A DNA stretch of 64,000 nucleotides from Bradyrhizobium manausense (GCF_018129685.1 NZ_JAFCLG010000006.1:186001-250000), one strand, 5' to 3'. Numbered from the stretch's first letter, positions 48,905 through 63,623 are shown. The notes: generated by a model not told the origin, from the sequence alone. Numbers and translations: made by a program.

Positions 48905-50932
48905 ATGGCGTCCAGGCCTCTTTCTCCCGACAAACAGAAGCTCGCCGCGCAAGAGGCGGCAGAGCTCGAGGATAAGCTCGCCGCCGGAACCGAGCCCGAG
49001 TTGGAAGACGAGGAGGAGGACGAGGACGACGACGAGCTCGGGCTCGACGACGATGATGACGAGGACCTCGTCGTCTTTACGGCGCGCGAAGCCGCCGGCG
49101 CGCTTGCGACCATTCTTGGTTTCGTCAAGCCCTTCCTGTCCAACTACAAGCGCATCATGGGTTACGTGGCCTTCGGCGTTCTGGTCGAGACGCTGTTCAA
49201 CGTCATCATGCCGCTTAGCCTGAAATACCTGATCGACGACGCGCTCGGCGAGGAGGATTTCCAGGCGCTCTACAAGATCCTCGGCGTGCTCGCCACCGCC
49301 GGCATCTTCACCTCGATCGTCGCGGTCTGGTATGAGCGCTGGGACGCGCGGCTGGCTGCCTGCATCGTCTCGGACGTCCGCAGGCGCCTGTTCGAGCACG
49401 TCCAGGACCTGCCGGCGGCCTATTTCGGCCGCACCAAGCGCGGCGAGATCCTGTCGCGTTTCTCGGTCGACCAGGCCGCATTCGAAGGCTCGGTCAAGAC
49501 CTTTGCCAACAGCGCTGCGCTGCCGTTCCTGGAATTGATTGCCGGCATCATCCTGATGCTGTTCCTCAACTGGCAGCTCGCGGTGGTCGCGCTGCTGGTG
49601 TTCCCGATCACGCTGATCGGCCCGCGTATCCTGACGCCGAAGGCGGTGCAGGCCAATTACGAGCAGAAGCTCAACGAAAGCGCGCTGCTCGGCATGGTGC
49701 AGGAGAACGTCGCGGCACAGGCGGTGATCAAGGCGTTCAGCCTGCAGCGCAGGATGTTCGGCTTCTTCAAGTTCCGCAACGACGAGACCCGCGACAGGAT
49801 CGCCCTGGCCGGGTTCCTGTCGACCATGGTGGAGCGCACGGTCACCATCTCGGTGCTCTTGCTGCATCTCGTGGTGCTGGCGATCGGTGCGTATCTCGCG
49901 ACCAAGGGCCAGATCACGATCGGCACCTTCGTCACCTTCGAGAGCGCGTTCTGGGAGGTCTCGTACAACATCGCTCACGTGATGCACTTCATCCCGGTGT
50001 CGATCTCCTCGGCCGCCGCGATCCGTCACATGCAGGAATTGCTGGACGAGCCCACCCGCGGCGCCGATCGTCCGGGCGCGCCAGATCTGCCGCGCATCAC
50101 CCACGACATCACCTTCGACCATGTGACGTTCCAGTACGAGGGCGCCCAGACGCCAGTGCTGGACAATCTCAGCCTCAAGCTCAATGTCGGCAAGAGCATT
50201 GCCATCGTCGGTCCTTCTGGCTCCGGCAAGAGCACGCTGCTGAATCTGATCCTGCGGCTCTACGTGCCGGACGAAGGGCGCGTCACCATCGACGGTGTCG
50301 ACGTGCGCAAGGTGACGCTGGAATCGTTGCGGCGGAGCATGGCGGTGGTGTTCCAGGAGAACATGCTGTTCAACATGTCGATCCGCGAGAACATCCGGCT
50401 CGGCAAGGAAGGCGCGAGCGACGAGGAGGTGGAGGAGGCCGCAAAGAAGGCGGAGATCCACCGTTACATCATGGGTCTGCCGCAGCGCTATGACACGCCG
50501 GTGGGCGAGCGTGGCGACACGTTGTCGGGCGGCCAGCGCCAGCGCATCGCGATCGCGCGCGCGATCATCCGCAATCCGTCCGTGCTGCTGCTCGATGAAG
50601 CGACGTCGGCGCTCGATCAAACCACGGAGGCCGCGATCAACCGCACGTTGCTCAAGGTCGCCAAGGGCCGCACCATGATCTGGTCGACCCATCGATTGTC
50701 CTCGGTGGTCGAGATGGACGAGATCATCGTGATTTCAGGAGGCCGGGCGATCGAGCGAGGCTCGCATGCCGAATTGCTCGCCAAGGACGGCACCTATCGC
50801 AAACTGTGGAACGATCAGACCCACCAGCCTCACAGTGCCGTTGCTCAGGCCGACGACGACAGCGATGATGACGAAGACGATGAGGACGATCTCGACGAGG
50901 ATGATGAGGACGAGGACGACGAGGAGGAGTGA
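48905..50932 (+). CDS. ABC exporter (half-transporter) with acidic N- and C-terminal tails
   Basis: A 675-residue type IV-fold exporter half, which would dimerise. The six-helix domain covers about residues 80-370. The ATPase has Walker A GPSGSGKST (about 436), signature LSGGQRQRIAIARA (about 540), Walker B VLLLDEATSALDQ and the switch His in WSTHRL. Residues about 30-55 are almost all Asp/Glu, and the last 27 residues are Asp/Glu plus a Ser and a Leu. Such double acidic tails are unusual for the family. It follows the oxidase/methyltransferase fusion and may export its product. Confidence 0.9.
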   Translation: MASRPLSPDKQKLAAQEAAELEDKLAAGTEPELEDEEEDEDDDELGLDDDDDEDLVVFTAREAAGALATILGFVKPFLSNYKRIMGYVAFGVLVETLFNVIMPLSLKYLIDDALGEEDFQALYKILGVLATAGIFTSIVAVWYERWDARLAACIVSDVRRRLFEHVQDLPAAYFGRTKRGEILSRFSVDQAAFEGSVKTFANSAALPFLELIAGIILMLFLNWQLAVVALLVFPITLIGPRILTPKAVQANYEQKLNESALLGMVQENVAAQAVIKAFSLQRRMFGFFKFRNDETRDRIALAGFLSTMVERTVTISVLLLHLVVLAIGAYLATKGQITIGTFVTFESAFWEVSYNIAHVMHFIPVSISSAAAIRHMQELLDEPTRGADRPGAPDLPRITHDITFDHVTFQYEGAQTPVLDNLSLKLNVGKSIAIVGPSGSGKSTLLNLILRLYVPDEGRVTIDGVDVRKVTLESLRRSMAVVFQENMLFNMSIRENIRLGKEGASDEEVEEAAKKAEIHRYIMGLPQRYDTPVGERGDTLSGGQRQRIAIARAIIRNPSVLLLDEATSALDQTTEAAINRTLLKVAKGRTMIWSTHRLSSVVEMDEIIVISGGRAIERGSHAELLAKDGTYRKLWNDQTHQPHSAVAQADDDSDDDEDDEDDLDEDDEDEDDEEE

Positions 50933-52098
50933 CCGAGGAAGTTCGGCTCCAGCTGGAATACCCCTCCCAACCTCCGCAATAATCCCTGGGTCGACCACGC
51001 CATGAAGCGCGCCCAGCGCTGTGCGGTCCAGTAGGGGCTCGTCGCAATCGACACCGATCGGAAGCCGAAGGCTTTCGCCGACGACCATTCGTCGCAGGCC
51101 CGCTTGACTGGATCGGCGTAGAAGGCCGCGATCTTGTCCGCATCCATCCCGTCGGACGCAAGCCATTGCGGGATGTGGACGTTGCAGAGCCGCTCGACGT
51201 CAGTGAAGACCTTGTCGCAGCCGGTGCCCGCGACCGGGCAGGAGGTGGCGAAGGCATCGCCTGCCAGCACCAGGCCCGGCTGATGGCTGGCATCATTCAC
51301 ATAGAGATCGACCGGGCGGATCTTCACCTCGCCGATGATGTCGAAGGCGCCGGTGATGCGCTTGAGGCGCGGCAGTGCGGCATCCAACGTTTCGGCCGGC
51401 GCGCGGCGGAATTCGCGTAGCCAGGGATCGTCGAAGTTGCGATACACGAACAGATTGGCCCGCATTCGCGTGCCGATCGGAAACAGTGTGATGTACGGGA
51501 TTCGGTCGCTCGGCCGCTCGGAGAAATAGGTCAGCGCCGGGAAGTCGAACGCATTCCGGCCGGCCGGCGCTATGTCGAACCCGATCGCGATCGAATGGCA
51601 TGCGCTGACGATGTTTCTGATGATGCCGAGCTGATGGCGCAGGCCGACGTTCAGGCCGTTGGCGAGTATGACCAGGCGCGCCGAAATCGTCTCGTCATTG
51701 GCCAGCGTGATTCTTTGGCGCTCCCGACTTGTTTCGAGCGATACCGCCTTTGTCCGGACGCACTCGACCGCGTCGGGAATCTCGTCGCGGATCGCATTAA
51801 CAAGGGAATCGTAGCGGATGTTGAACTGCCGGCTCGGCGCCTTGTCGAGGAGGCGGCCAAATCGTGCGATCCAGTTCTCGCTGGAGAACGTCGCGCGGCG
51901 GAGCACTGAGTCGGCGATTCCCGTCCGCTGGAATCGCTCGACCTGGTCGTGACCGCTGAGTTTTTCGACGCGAAAATCGGCCGGATAGGTCTCGTGCGGG
52001 TCGATGAGCACCGTTGAAATGCCGGCGCGCCCGAGCATCGCGGCGGCGGTCGAGCCGGCAAGTCCCCCGCCGATGATGGCAATATCGGTGTACCGCAT
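50845..52098 (-). CDS. FAD-dependent monooxygenase-like protein, poly-Ser C-terminus
   Basis: A 417-residue class A flavin monooxygenase/halogenase-like protein. The dinucleotide motif is DIAIIGGGLAGSTAAAMLGRAG, the ATG/NGL-type strand is RLVILANGLNVGL, and the second FAD motif is GLVLAGDAFATSCPVAGTGCDKVFTDVERL. Residues 1-385 are a normal domain. The last 30 or so residues are almost only Ser because this frame runs antisense through the acidic tail of the ABC exporter gene for 88 bp before meeting a stop. It converges on the exporter gene and probably belongs to the same cluster. Substrate unknown. Confidence 0.8.
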   Translation of the reverse strand: MRYTDIAIIGGGLAGSTAAAMLGRAGISTVLIDPHETYPADFRVEKLSGHDQVERFQRTGIADSVLRRATFSSENWIARFGRLLDKAPSRQFNIRYDSLVNAIRDEIPDAVECVRTKAVSLETSRERQRITLANDETISARLVILANGLNVGLRHQLGIIRNIVSACHSIAIGFDIAPAGRNAFDFPALTYFSERPSDRIPYITLFPIGTRMRANLFVYRNFDDPWLREFRRAPAETLDAALPRLKRITGAFDIIGEVKIRPVDLYVNDASHQPGLVLAGDAFATSCPVAGTGCDKVFTDVERLCNVHIPQWLASDGMDADKIAAFYADPVKRACDEWSSAKAFGFRSVSIATSPYWTAQRWARFMAWSTQGLLRRLGGVFQLEPNFLGHSSSSSSSSSSSSRSSSSSSSSSLSSSA

Positions 52099-52305
52099 GG
52101 CGCTTGTCTCTGCCGGTGGTGGCAGACTGCCGCATCAACAGGAAAAAAAGCCTTAGCGCGAGTTATAAAAGTACATTTTACCCGGGTATAAATTGGTTTT
52201 GGGCTGGCGGAGCGGGCGCTTCATTCCCATATCCCGGAGGCGTGGTGAGGCGCCCGGCGGGCAAATTCCAGAGGCGCGCGAAGCGCTTTGTGACTGTGGT
52301 TTCGC
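52099..52305. other. Gap between the monooxygenase start and the str promoter
   Basis: About 200 bp carrying the promoter of the minus-strand monooxygenase and the start of the str region. It contains an AT-rich patch (52150-52200) around ACCCGGGT (52179-52186). No gene is supported. Confidence 0.4.
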
Positions 52306-52333
52306 CTTGACTTGAGCGATTCTCACTTATAGA
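52306..52333 (+). promoter_or_regulatory. Probable sigma-70 promoter of the str operon
   Basis: CTTGAC (52306-52311) and TATAGA (52328-52333) with a 16-bp spacer match the alphaproteobacterial housekeeping pattern (CTTGAC N17 CTATAT) well. The start of rpsL is 450 bp downstream, so the leader would be long. Confidence 0.6.
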
Positions 52334-52783
52334 AAGCGCCTCACTTAACGACAGGCGGTGAGCATCGCCAGCGTCGGAACGGGCCACCCGTTATATCCCA
52401 GGGGTCAGATCTCCCAGGGGTCGCAAAGACGGGCACCAACCTCGACGAATGCCGCTCAAACGCTGTCGATCATAGCTAGGCAATGCCAGTGCGATTCTAG
52501 TTCTCTTGAGCTTGTTCTCTTGAGATCGAATTCGGATGCATGACCTCAGTGCGCGGGCTGCAGCTTTTTATGCTGGTTGGCCTGAAAACTGCGGTCCTCT
52601 GTGGCGTCGTAACGCTTTCCGCTCGGTGATGGAGCGGTTGGCGCAATTTCGCTTTGTGCGGATTGTTCCGTATGAGGTGGCCCGGTCGGGCGGGTAGCAC
52701 GACAAGAATTTGCGGTCCCGGCAACGGGCTGCGGCAAGACAGCGGATCCGCAAGGGGCCGCGATAACAAAGGGTAAGGCCAGG
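52334..52783 (+). promoter_or_regulatory. Long rpsL leader with small direct repeats
   Basis: The 450-bp leader has an 11-bp direct repeat TCCCAGGGGTC (52396-52406 and 52412-52422) and another, TTCTCTTGAG (52501-52510 and 52515-52524). I see no gene here. The spacing of repeats is 16 and 14 bp. A control role is possible but not shown. Confidence 0.45.
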
Positions 52784-53155
52784 ATGCCGACGATCAACCA
52801 GCTGATCGCTCAACCGCGTGAAGTGCAGAAGTCGCGCAAGAAGGTGCCAGCGCTGCAGCAGTCGCCGCAGAAGCGCGGCGTTTGCACGCGTGTCTACACC
52901 ACGACCCCGAAGAAGCCGAACTCGGCGCTTCGTAAGGTCGCCAAGGTGCGTCTGACCAACGGTTTCGAAGTGATCGGCTACATCCCGGGTGAAGGCCATA
53001 ACCTTCAGGAGCACTCGGTGGTCATGATCCGCGGCGGCCGCGTCAAGGACTTGCCCGGCGTGCGCTACCACATCCTCCGCGGCGTTCTGGATACCCAGGG
53101 CGTCAAGAACCGTAAGCAGCGTCGTTCGAAGTACGGCGCAAAGCGTCCGAAGTAA
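52784..53155 (+). CDS. rpsL: 30S ribosomal protein S12
   Basis: A 123-residue decoding-centre protein, complete from [19 protein letters not shown]. The streptomycin-related segments [12 protein letters not shown] and [14 protein letters not shown] appear wild type. It opens the str operon and is followed by rpsG after 15 bp. Confidence 0.98.
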   Translation: MPTINQLIAQPREVQKSRKKVPALQQSPQKRGVCTRVYTTTPKKPNSALRKVAKVRLTNGFEVIGYIPGEGHNLQEHSVVMIRGGRVKDLPGVRYHILRGVLDTQGVKNRKQRRSKYGAKRPK

Positions 53156-53641
<486 letters not shown>

Positions 53642-53675
53642 CGGCGAAACAAACGGACTCGCAAGGAACACCCCC

Positions 53676-55748
<2,073 letters not shown>

Positions 55749-55788
55749 TTGTCGTCGGTCCAGAGCTGACGATTGAACGGAGAGTCAA

Positions 55789-56979
<1,191 letters not shown>

Positions 56980-56996
56980 TTACGAGAATAGGGACG

Positions 56997-57028
56997 GCGA
57001 GTAGCGAATGGTCAAATTCGCTATTCGC
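56997..57028 (+). promoter_or_regulatory. Stem-loop between tuf and rpsJ
   Basis: GCGAGTAGCGAAT (56997-57009) pairs with ATTCGCTATTCGC (57016-57028) at 12 of 13 positions with one G-U. ATTCGCT then repeats once more. It lies 17 bp after tuf and may process the str/S10 mRNA. Confidence 0.6.
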
Positions 57029-57060
57029 TATTCGCCACCCAACGAAGAGAGACAACGGCA

Positions 57061-57369
57061 ATGAACGGCCAAAATATTCGCATCCGTCTCAAGGCGTTCG
57101 ACCATCGTATCCTCGATACGTCGACGCGCGAGATCGTGAACACGGCGAAGCGTACCGGTGCGCAGGTCCGCGGACCCATTCCGCTGCCCACCCGCATCGA
57201 GAAGTTCACCGTCAACCGTTCGCCCCACGTCGACAAGAAGAGCCGCGAACAGTTCGAGATGCGCACCCACAAGCGCCTGCTCGACATCGTCGATCCGACC
57301 CCGCAGACCGTCGATGCTTTGATGAAGCTCGACCTTGCCGCCGGTGTCGACGTCGAGATCAAGCTCTAA
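57061..57369 (+). CDS. rpsJ: 30S ribosomal protein S10
   Basis: A 102-residue protein (NusE), also the NusG/antitermination partner. [21 protein letters not shown] and [29 protein letters not shown] are diagnostic. It is the first gene of the S10 group. Confidence 0.98.
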
Positions 57370-57421
57370 GATTTTGGATCACGTTCGCAGCTTGCGGACA
57401 GAAAGAACAGGAAGCACGCCG

Positions 57422-58138
57422 ATGCGCTCCGGAGTGATCGCACAAAAGGTCGGGATGACGCGGGTCTTTACAGAGGCCGGCGAACATATCCCCGTGACCG
57501 TGCTGAAGCTCGGCAATTGCCAGGTCATAGGCCACCGCACTGAAGAGAAGAACGGTTACGTTGCCCTCCAGCTTGGTTCTGGCAGCCGCAAGACCGTGTA
57601 CATGCCCAAGGCAGAGCGCGGCCAGTTCGCGGTCGCCAAGGTCGAGCCGAAGCGGCAGGTCGAGGAGTTCCGCGTCTCCGCGGACGCCATGATCCCCGTG
57701 GGTGCCGAGATCCTCGCCGACCACTTCGTCGTCGGCCAGTTCGTCGACGTCACCGGTACTTCGGTCGGTAAGGGCTTTGCCGGCGGTATGAAGCGCTGGA
57801 ACTTCGGCGGCCTGCGTGCCACGCACGGTGTGTCGGTGTCGCACCGTTCGATCGGTTCGACCGGTGGTCGTCAGGACCCCGGCAAGACCTGGAAGAACAA
57901 GAAGATGCCCGGCCACATGGGTGTCGATCGCATCACCACGCTCAACCTGCGCGTCGTTCAGCTCGACGTCGAGCGTGGCCTGATCCTCGTCGAAGGCGCC
58001 GTTCCCGGCTCCAAGGGCGGCTGGATTCGTGTGCGCGACGCCGTCAAGAAGCCGCTGCCGAAGGAAGCTCCGAAGCCCGGCAAGTTCAAGGTTGCGGGCG
58101 GCGAAGCCGAGGCTGCGGCCCAGCAAGAGGGTGCGTGA
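57422..58138 (+). CDS. rplC: 50S ribosomal protein L3
   Basis: A 238-residue early assembly protein. [40 protein letters not shown] and [20 protein letters not shown] are present. ATG 57422 is chosen, matching the family N-terminus. It has an extended C-terminus rich in Lys, Pro and Ala. It ends one base before the rplD start. Confidence 0.97.
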   Translation: MRSGVIAQKVGMTRVFTEAGEHIPVTVLKLGNCQVIGHRTEEKNGYVALQLGSGSRKTVYMPKAERGQFAVAKVEPKRQVEEFRVSADAMIPVGAEILADHFVVGQFVDVTGTSVGKGFAGGMKRWNFGGLRATHGVSVSHRSIGSTGGRQDPGKTWKNKKMPGHMGVDRITTLNLRVVQLDVERGLILVEGAVPGSKGGWIRVRDAVKKPLPKEAPKPGKFKVAGGEAEAAAQQEGA

Positions 58139-58139
58139 G

Positions 58140-58760
58140 ATGGAATTGAAGGTCACCACCCTCGAGGGTAAGGAAGCCGGCTCGGTCCAGCTGTCCGACG
58201 CCATTTTCGGTCTCGAGCCGCGCCAGGACATCATTGCACGCTGCGTGCAGTGGCAGCTCAACAAGCGCCAGGCCGGTACGCACAAGGCCAAGGGTCGCGC
58301 CGAGATCTGGCGCACCGGCAAGAAGATGTACAAGCAGAAGGGCACCGGCGGTGCGCGTCACGGCTCGGCCCGCGTGCCGCAGTTCCGCGGCGGCGGTCGT
58401 GCCTTCGGTCCGGTCGTGCGTTCGCACGCCACCGACCTGCCGAAGAAGGTCCGTGCGCTCGCTCTCAAGCATGCGCTCTCGGCCAAGGCCAAGGACGGCG
58501 ATCTGCTCGTGATCGACAAGGCCGCGCTGGAAGCCGCCAAGACCAAGGCGCTGCTCGGTCACTTCTCGGGCCTCGGGCTCACCAACGCGCTCATCATCGA
58601 CGGCGCCGAGCTCAACAATGGCTTTGCAGCTGCGGCCCGCAACATCCCGAACATGGATGTGCTGCCGATCCAGGGCATCAACGTCTATGACATCCTGCGC
58701 CGTCAGAAGCTCGTTCTGACCAAGGCCGCCATCGATGCGCTGGAGGCGCGCTTCAAATGA
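58140..58760 (+). CDS. rplD: 50S ribosomal protein L4
   Basis: A 206-residue tunnel protein. [14 protein letters not shown]-type region (here [20 protein letters not shown]) and [20 protein letters not shown] are standard. In enterobacteria L4 autoregulates the S10 operon. The stop overlaps rplW by 4 nt. Confidence 0.97.
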   Translation: MELKVTTLEGKEAGSVQLSDAIFGLEPRQDIIARCVQWQLNKRQAGTHKAKGRAEIWRTGKKMYKQKGTGGARHGSARVPQFRGGGRAFGPVVRSHATDLPKKVRALALKHALSAKAKDGDLLVIDKAALEAAKTKALLGHFSGLGLTNALIIDGAELNNGFAAAARNIPNMDVLPIQGINVYDILRRQKLVLTKAAIDALEARFK

Positions 58761-59059
58761 CGAAGAACATCGAGGCTCGCCACTACGACGTGATCGTCGC
58801 CCCGGTCGTCACCGAAAAGGCGACGCTGGCGTCCGAGCACAACAAGGTTCTGTTCAAGGTGGCCGCGAAGGCGACCAAGCCGCAGATCAAGGAAGCGATC
58901 GAGAAGCTCTTCGACGTCAAGGTCAAGAGCGTCAACACGCTGGTCCGCAAGGGCAAGACCAAGGTCTTCCGCGGCAATCTCGGCTCGCAGTCGAACACCA
59001 AGCGCGCGATCGTGACCCTCGAAGAGGGTCATCGGATCGACGTGACCACCGGTCTGTAA
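58757..59059 (+). CDS. rplW: 50S ribosomal protein L23
   Basis: A 100-residue protein at the tunnel exit, docking site for trigger factor and [23 protein letters not shown] and [11 protein letters not shown] are typical. Coupled to rplD by an ATGA overlap. Confidence 0.97.
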   Translation: MTKNIEARHYDVIVAPVVTEKATLASEHNKVLFKVAAKATKPQIKEAIEKLFDVKVKSVNTLVRKGKTKVFRGNLGSQSNTKRAIVTLEEGHRIDVTTGL

Positions 59060-59071
59060 GGTCGCACGACG

Positions 59072-59905
59072 ATGGCACTGAAGAAATTCAATCCCACGAC
59101 ACCGGGCCAGCGCCAGCTGGTCATGGTCGATCGTTCAGCCCTCTACAAGGGCAAGCCGGTCAAGGCGCTCACCGAAGGCAAGCACTCTTCGGGCGGTCGC
59201 AACAACACCGGTCGTATCACCGTGCGCTTCCGCGGCGGCGGTCACAAGCAGACCCTGCGCATCGTCGACTTCAAGCGCGACAAGGTCGATGCTCCCGCGA
59301 CCGTCGAACGGCTGGAATACGATCCGAACCGCACCGCGTTCATTGCGCTCGTCAAGTACGAAGACGGCACCCAGGCCTATATCCTGGCGCCGCAGCGCCT
59401 GGCGGTTGGCGATTCCGTGGTCGCCGGCAACTATGTCGACGTGAAGCCGGGCAACGTCATGCCGCTCGGCAACATGCCGGTCGGCACGATCATCCACAAC
59501 ATCGAGGTCAAGATCGGGAAGGGCGGCCAGCTCGCCCGTTCCGCCGGCACCTACGCCCAGCTCGTCGGTCGCGACCATGACTACGTCATCATCCGCCTGA
59601 ACTCGGGTGAGCAGCGCCTGGTGCACGGCCGTTGTCGCGGCACGATCGGCGCGGTGTCGAACCCCGATCACATGAACACCTCGATCGGCAAGGCCGGTCG
59701 CAACCGCTGGCTCGGCCGCAAGCCGCATAACCGCGGCGTTTCGATGAACCCGATCGACCATCCGCACGGCGGTGGTGAAGGTCGCACCTCGGGCGGTCGT
59801 CACCCGGTCACTCCGTGGGGCAAGCCGACCAAGGGCAAGAAGACCCGCTCCAACAAGTCGACCAACAAATTCATTCTCCTAAGCCGCCACAAGCGGAAGA
59901 AGTAA
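59072..59905 (+). CDS. rplB: 50S ribosomal protein L2
   Basis: A 277-residue protein near the peptidyl transferase centre. [26 protein letters not shown] is the diagnostic C-terminal block. Standard length and order. Confidence 0.98.
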   Translation: MALKKFNPTTPGQRQLVMVDRSALYKGKPVKALTEGKHSSGGRNNTGRITVRFRGGGHKQTLRIVDFKRDKVDAPATVERLEYDPNRTAFIALVKYEDGTQAYILAPQRLAVGDSVVAGNYVDVKPGNVMPLGNMPVGTIIHNIEVKIGKGGQLARSAGTYAQLVGRDHDYVIIRLNSGEQRLVHGRCRGTIGAVSNPDHMNTSIGKAGRNRWLGRKPHNRGVSMNPIDHPHGGGEGRTSGGRHPVTPWGKPTKGKKTRSNKSTNKFILLSRHKRKK

Positions 59906-59917
59906 GGAACGACGGAC

Positions 59918-60196
59918 ATGGTTCGTTCAGTCTGGAAAGGCCCGTTCGTCGAGGGTTCTCTGCTCAAGAAGGCAGATGCCGCCCGTGCGTCCGGCCGTCA
60001 CGACGTCATCAAGATCTGGAGCCGTCGCTCGACGATCCTGCCGCAATTCGTCGGCCTGACCTTCGGCGTCTACAACGGTCAGAAGCACGTGCCGGTGGCC
60101 GTCAACGAGGAAATGGTCGGTCACAAGTTCGGCGAGTTCTCGCCGACCCGGACCTTCCATGGCCACTCCGGCGACAAGAAAGCCAAGAAGGCTTGA
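59918..60196 (+). CDS. rpsS: 30S ribosomal protein S19
   Basis: A 92-residue head protein. [17 protein letters not shown] and [10 protein letters not shown]-type end (here [18 protein letters not shown]) are present. Follows rplB by 12 bp. Confidence 0.97.
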   Translation: MVRSVWKGPFVEGSLLKKADAARASGRHDVIKIWSRRSTILPQFVGLTFGVYNGQKHVPVAVNEEMVGHKFGEFSPTRTFHGHSGDKKAKKA

Positions 60197-60206
60197 GGAT
60201 TAAACG

Positions 60207-60596
60207 ATGAGCAAACCTAAGCGCGAACGGAGCCTCGCCGAGAACGAGGCCAAGGCGGTCGCCCGGATGCTGCGGGTGAGCCCGCAGAAGCTCAACCTGG
60301 TCGCCCAGCTCATTCGCGGCCGGAAGGCTTCCGCTGCGCTCGCCGACCTGCAGTTCTCCCGCAAGCGGATCGCGGTCGACGTGAAGAAGTGCCTGGAATC
60401 GGCGATCGCCAACGCCGAGAACAACCACGATCTCGACGTCGATGATCTCGTCGTGGCGCAGGCCTTCGTCGGCAACGGCCTCGTGATGAAGCGTTTTGCC
60501 GCCCGCGGCCGTGGCCGCTCGGGCCGTGTCTACAAACCATTTTCGCAGCTGACGATCATTGTTCGTCAGGTCGAAGCCGAAGCAGCAGCGGCTTAA
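60207..60596 (+). CDS. rplV: 50S ribosomal protein L22
   Basis: A 129-residue tunnel protein. [21 protein letters not shown] and [19 protein letters not shown] (the tunnel loop) are standard, with no obvious macrolide-type deletion. Confidence 0.97.
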   Translation: MSKPKRERSLAENEAKAVARMLRVSPQKLNLVAQLIRGRKASAALADLQFSRKRIAVDVKKCLESAIANAENNHDLDVDDLVVAQAFVGNGLVMKRFAARGRGRSGRVYKPFSQLTIIVRQVEAEAAAA

Positions 60597-60614
60597 GGGT
60601 CGCAGGAGAAAACG

Positions 60615-61340
<726 letters not shown>

Positions 61341-61372
61341 TGCCAGCACAGAGAATTTGAGGGCTTAAAGCC

Positions 61373-61786
61373 ATGATGCAACCTAAGAAAACGAAGTTCC
61401 GGAAGGCGCATAAGGGCCGCATTCACGGCGTTGCGACTTCGGGCGCGACGTTGGCCTTTGGCCAGTTCGGCCTGAAGGCGACCGAGCCTGAGCGCGTCAC
61501 CGCGCGCCAGATCGAAGCCGCCCGCCGCGCGCTGACCCGCCACATGAAGCGGGCCGGCCGCGTCTGGATCCGCGTGTTCCCCGACGTTCCGGTGTCGAAG
61601 AAGCCGGCCGAAGTCCGCATGGGCTCCGGCAAGGGTTCGCCGGAATTGTGGGTCGCCCGCGTCAAGCCGGGCCGGGTGCTGTTCGAGATCGACGGCGTCA
61701 ACACCCAGACGGCGCGTGAAGCGCTGACGCTCGCGGCCGCAAAGCTGCCGATCAAGACGCGTTTCGTCGAGCGCATTGCGGAGTAA
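61373..61786 (+). CDS. rplP: 50S ribosomal protein L16
   Basis: A 137-residue protein. [19 protein letters not shown] and [23 protein letters not shown] are diagnostic. Two ATG codons are adjacent at the start; either is possible. Its TAA is at 61784-61786, 5 bp before the rpmC start. Confidence 0.97.
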   Translation: MMQPKKTKFRKAHKGRIHGVATSGATLAFGQFGLKATEPERVTARQIEAARRALTRHMKRAGRVWIRVFPDVPVSKKPAEVRMGSGKGSPELWVARVKPGRVLFEIDGVNTQTAREALTLAAAKLPIKTRFVERIAE

Positions 61787-61791
61787 TGGCC

Positions 61792-61998
61792 ATGGCCCAG
61801 ATGAAGATCGAAGACATCCGCGCGATGAGCCCCGACCAGCAGGACGATGCCGTCCTGAACCTGAAGAAGGAGCGTTTCAACCTGCGCTTCCAGCGTGCCA
61901 CCGGGCAGCTCGAGAACACCTCGCGCCTGCGCGAGGCCCGGCGGGACATCGCCCGGATCAAGACCGTCGCCGCGCAAGCGCGCGCGAAGAAGAAGTAA
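61792..61998 (+). CDS. rpmC: 50S ribosomal protein L29
   Basis: A 68-residue two-helix protein. ATG 61792 has GGAG at 8 nt, while ATG 61786 would be only 2 nt from it, so 61792 is preferred. [36 protein letters not shown] is the family core. Confidence 0.93.
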   Translation: MAQMKIEDIRAMSPDQQDDAVLNLKKERFNLRFQRATGQLENTSRLREARRDIARIKTVAAQARAKKK

Positions 61999-62011
61999 GG
62001 GGCTAACGGAT

Positions 62012-62260
62012 ATGCCGAAACGTACTTTGCAAGGCGTGGTCGTCAGCGACAAGACTGCCAAGACCGTCGTGGTGCGCGTCGATCGCCGCTTCACGCACCC
62101 GATCTACAAGAAGACGATCCGCCGTTCGAAGAACTACCACGCGCACGACGAGAACAACGAGTTCAAGCCGGGCGACATGGTCTGGATCGAAGAGACCAAG
62201 CCGATTTCGAAGTTGAAGTGCTGGATCGTGATCCGGGGCGAACACAAGAAAAGCGCCTGA
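62012..62260 (+). CDS. rpsQ: 30S ribosomal protein S17
   Basis: An 82-residue OB-fold protein. [20 protein letters not shown] and the YHAHDENN block are standard. GGGG lies upstream of ATG 62012. Confidence 0.97.
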   Translation: MPKRTLQGVVVSDKTAKTVVVRVDRRFTHPIYKKTIRRSKNYHAHDENNEFKPGDMVWIEETKPISKLKCWIVIRGEHKKSA

Positions 62261-62344
62261 TCTGTTGGCCTTGGCCGACCGACTTCAGGGAAATGTTGAG
62301 CGCCGGCTAGGCTGGCGCAAAGAGAAAGAGGACGAGGTGCATCA

Positions 62345-62713
62345 ATGATTCAGATGCAGACCAACCTCGACGTGGCCGATAATTCTGGCGCACGCCGTGT
62401 CATGTGTATCAAGGTGCTCGGAGGCTCCAAGCGCCGCTACGCGACGATCGGCGACATCATTGTCGTCTCGATCAAGGAAGCCATTCCGCGTGGCAAGGTG
62501 AAGAAGGGCGACGTGATGAAGGCCGTCGTGGTGCGTGTCCGCAAGGACATCCGCCGCGCTGACGGTTCGGTCATCCGCTTCGACCGCAACGCCGCCGTCC
62601 TGATCAACAACCAGGCCGAGCCGGTCGGAACCCGTATCTTCGGGCCCGTTCCGCGCGAGCTGCGCGCGAAGAACCACATGAAGATCATTTCGCTGGCGCC
62701 GGAGGTGCTGTGA
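62345..62713 (+). CDS. rplN: 50S ribosomal protein L14
   Basis: A 122-residue protein. [30 protein letters not shown] and the C-terminal [23 protein letters not shown] are diagnostic. An 84-bp gap before it marks the S10/spc junction. Confidence 0.98.
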   Translation: MIQMQTNLDVADNSGARRVMCIKVLGGSKRRYATIGDIIVVSIKEAIPRGKVKKGDVMKAVVVRVRKDIRRADGSVIRFDRNAAVLINNQAEPVGTRIFGPVPRELRAKNHMKIISLAPEVL

Positions 62714-63027
62714 TGGCTGCGAAGATCCGCAAGGGCGACAAGGTCGTCGTGCTGACCGGCCGCGACAAGGGCCGCAGTGGCGAAGTGTTCGAAGTGCGCC
62801 CCGAGGCCGGCACGGCGCTCGTGCGCGGCATCAACATGGTCAAGCGTCACCAGAAGCAGACGCAGGCCCAGGAGGGCGGCATCATCTCGAAAGAGGCGCC
62901 GATCCAACTGTCCAACATCGCGTATGTCGGCAAGGACGGAAAGCCGACCCGCGTCGGATTCAAGATTCTGGCGGACGGCAAGAAGGTTCGCATCGCCAAG
63001 AGCTCGGGAGCTGAGATCGATGGCTGA
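62713..63027 (+). CDS. rplX: 50S ribosomal protein L24
   Basis: A 104-residue KOW protein. [24 protein letters not shown] is present. ATG 62713 overlaps the rplN stop by one base (TGATG) behind GGAGG; an in-frame GTG three bases earlier is less likely. Confidence 0.96.
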   Translation: MAAKIRKGDKVVVLTGRDKGRSGEVFEVRPEAGTALVRGINMVKRHQKQTQAQEGGIISKEAPIQLSNIAYVGKDGKPTRVGFKILADGKKVRIAKSSGAEIDG

Positions 63028-63577
63028 GACCGCTTACACCCCGCGCCTGCGCGCGGAATACGATGCGAAGATCCGCACGGCGATGACCGAGAAGTTCGGT
63101 TATCAGAACGTGATGCAGGTTCCGCGTCTGGACAAGGTCGTGCTGAACATGGGCGTTGGCGATTCCGTCAACGACCGCAAGAAGGCCGAGACCGCCGCTG
63201 CCGAGCTGACCCTGATCGCCGGCCAGAAGGCGATCGTGACCTATTCGCGTATCGCGATCGCGACCTTCAAGCTGCGTGAAAACCAGCCGATCGGCTGCAA
63301 GGTGACGCTGCGCAAGGCCCGCATGTACGAGTTCATCGATCGCCTGGTGACGGTCGCGCTGCCGCGCGTGCGCGACTTCCGCGGCCTGAACCCGAAGAGC
63401 TTTGACGGACGCGGCAACTATTCGCTCGGCATCAAGGAACACATCATTTTCCCCGAGATCGACTTCGACAAGGTCACGGAAGCCCGCGGTATGGACATCA
63501 CCGTCTGCACCACGGCCAAGACCGACGAAGAGGCGAGGGCCTTGTTGACCGCTTTCAATTTCCCGTTCCGGCAGTGA
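63020..63577 (+). CDS. rplE: 50S ribosomal protein L5
   Basis: A 185-residue 5S rRNA-binding protein. [19 protein letters not shown] and [31 protein letters not shown] are diagnostic. Starts 8 nt inside rplX. Confidence 0.98.
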   Translation: MAETAYTPRLRAEYDAKIRTAMTEKFGYQNVMQVPRLDKVVLNMGVGDSVNDRKKAETAAAELTLIAGQKAIVTYSRIAIATFKLRENQPIGCKVTLRKARMYEFIDRLVTVALPRVRDFRGLNPKSFDGRGNYSLGIKEHIIFPEIDFDKVTEARGMDITVCTTAKTDEEARALLTAFNFPFRQ

Positions 63578-63623
63578 GACGCTGACCTAAAGCCTCTCAA
63601 ACGCGGATACCCAGGAGCCAAGC

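Noticed and set aside
52334-52783. Short repeats in the rpsL leader as a CRISPR-like array
   Set aside because: Only two copies each, 10-11 bp, with spacings too short for spacers.
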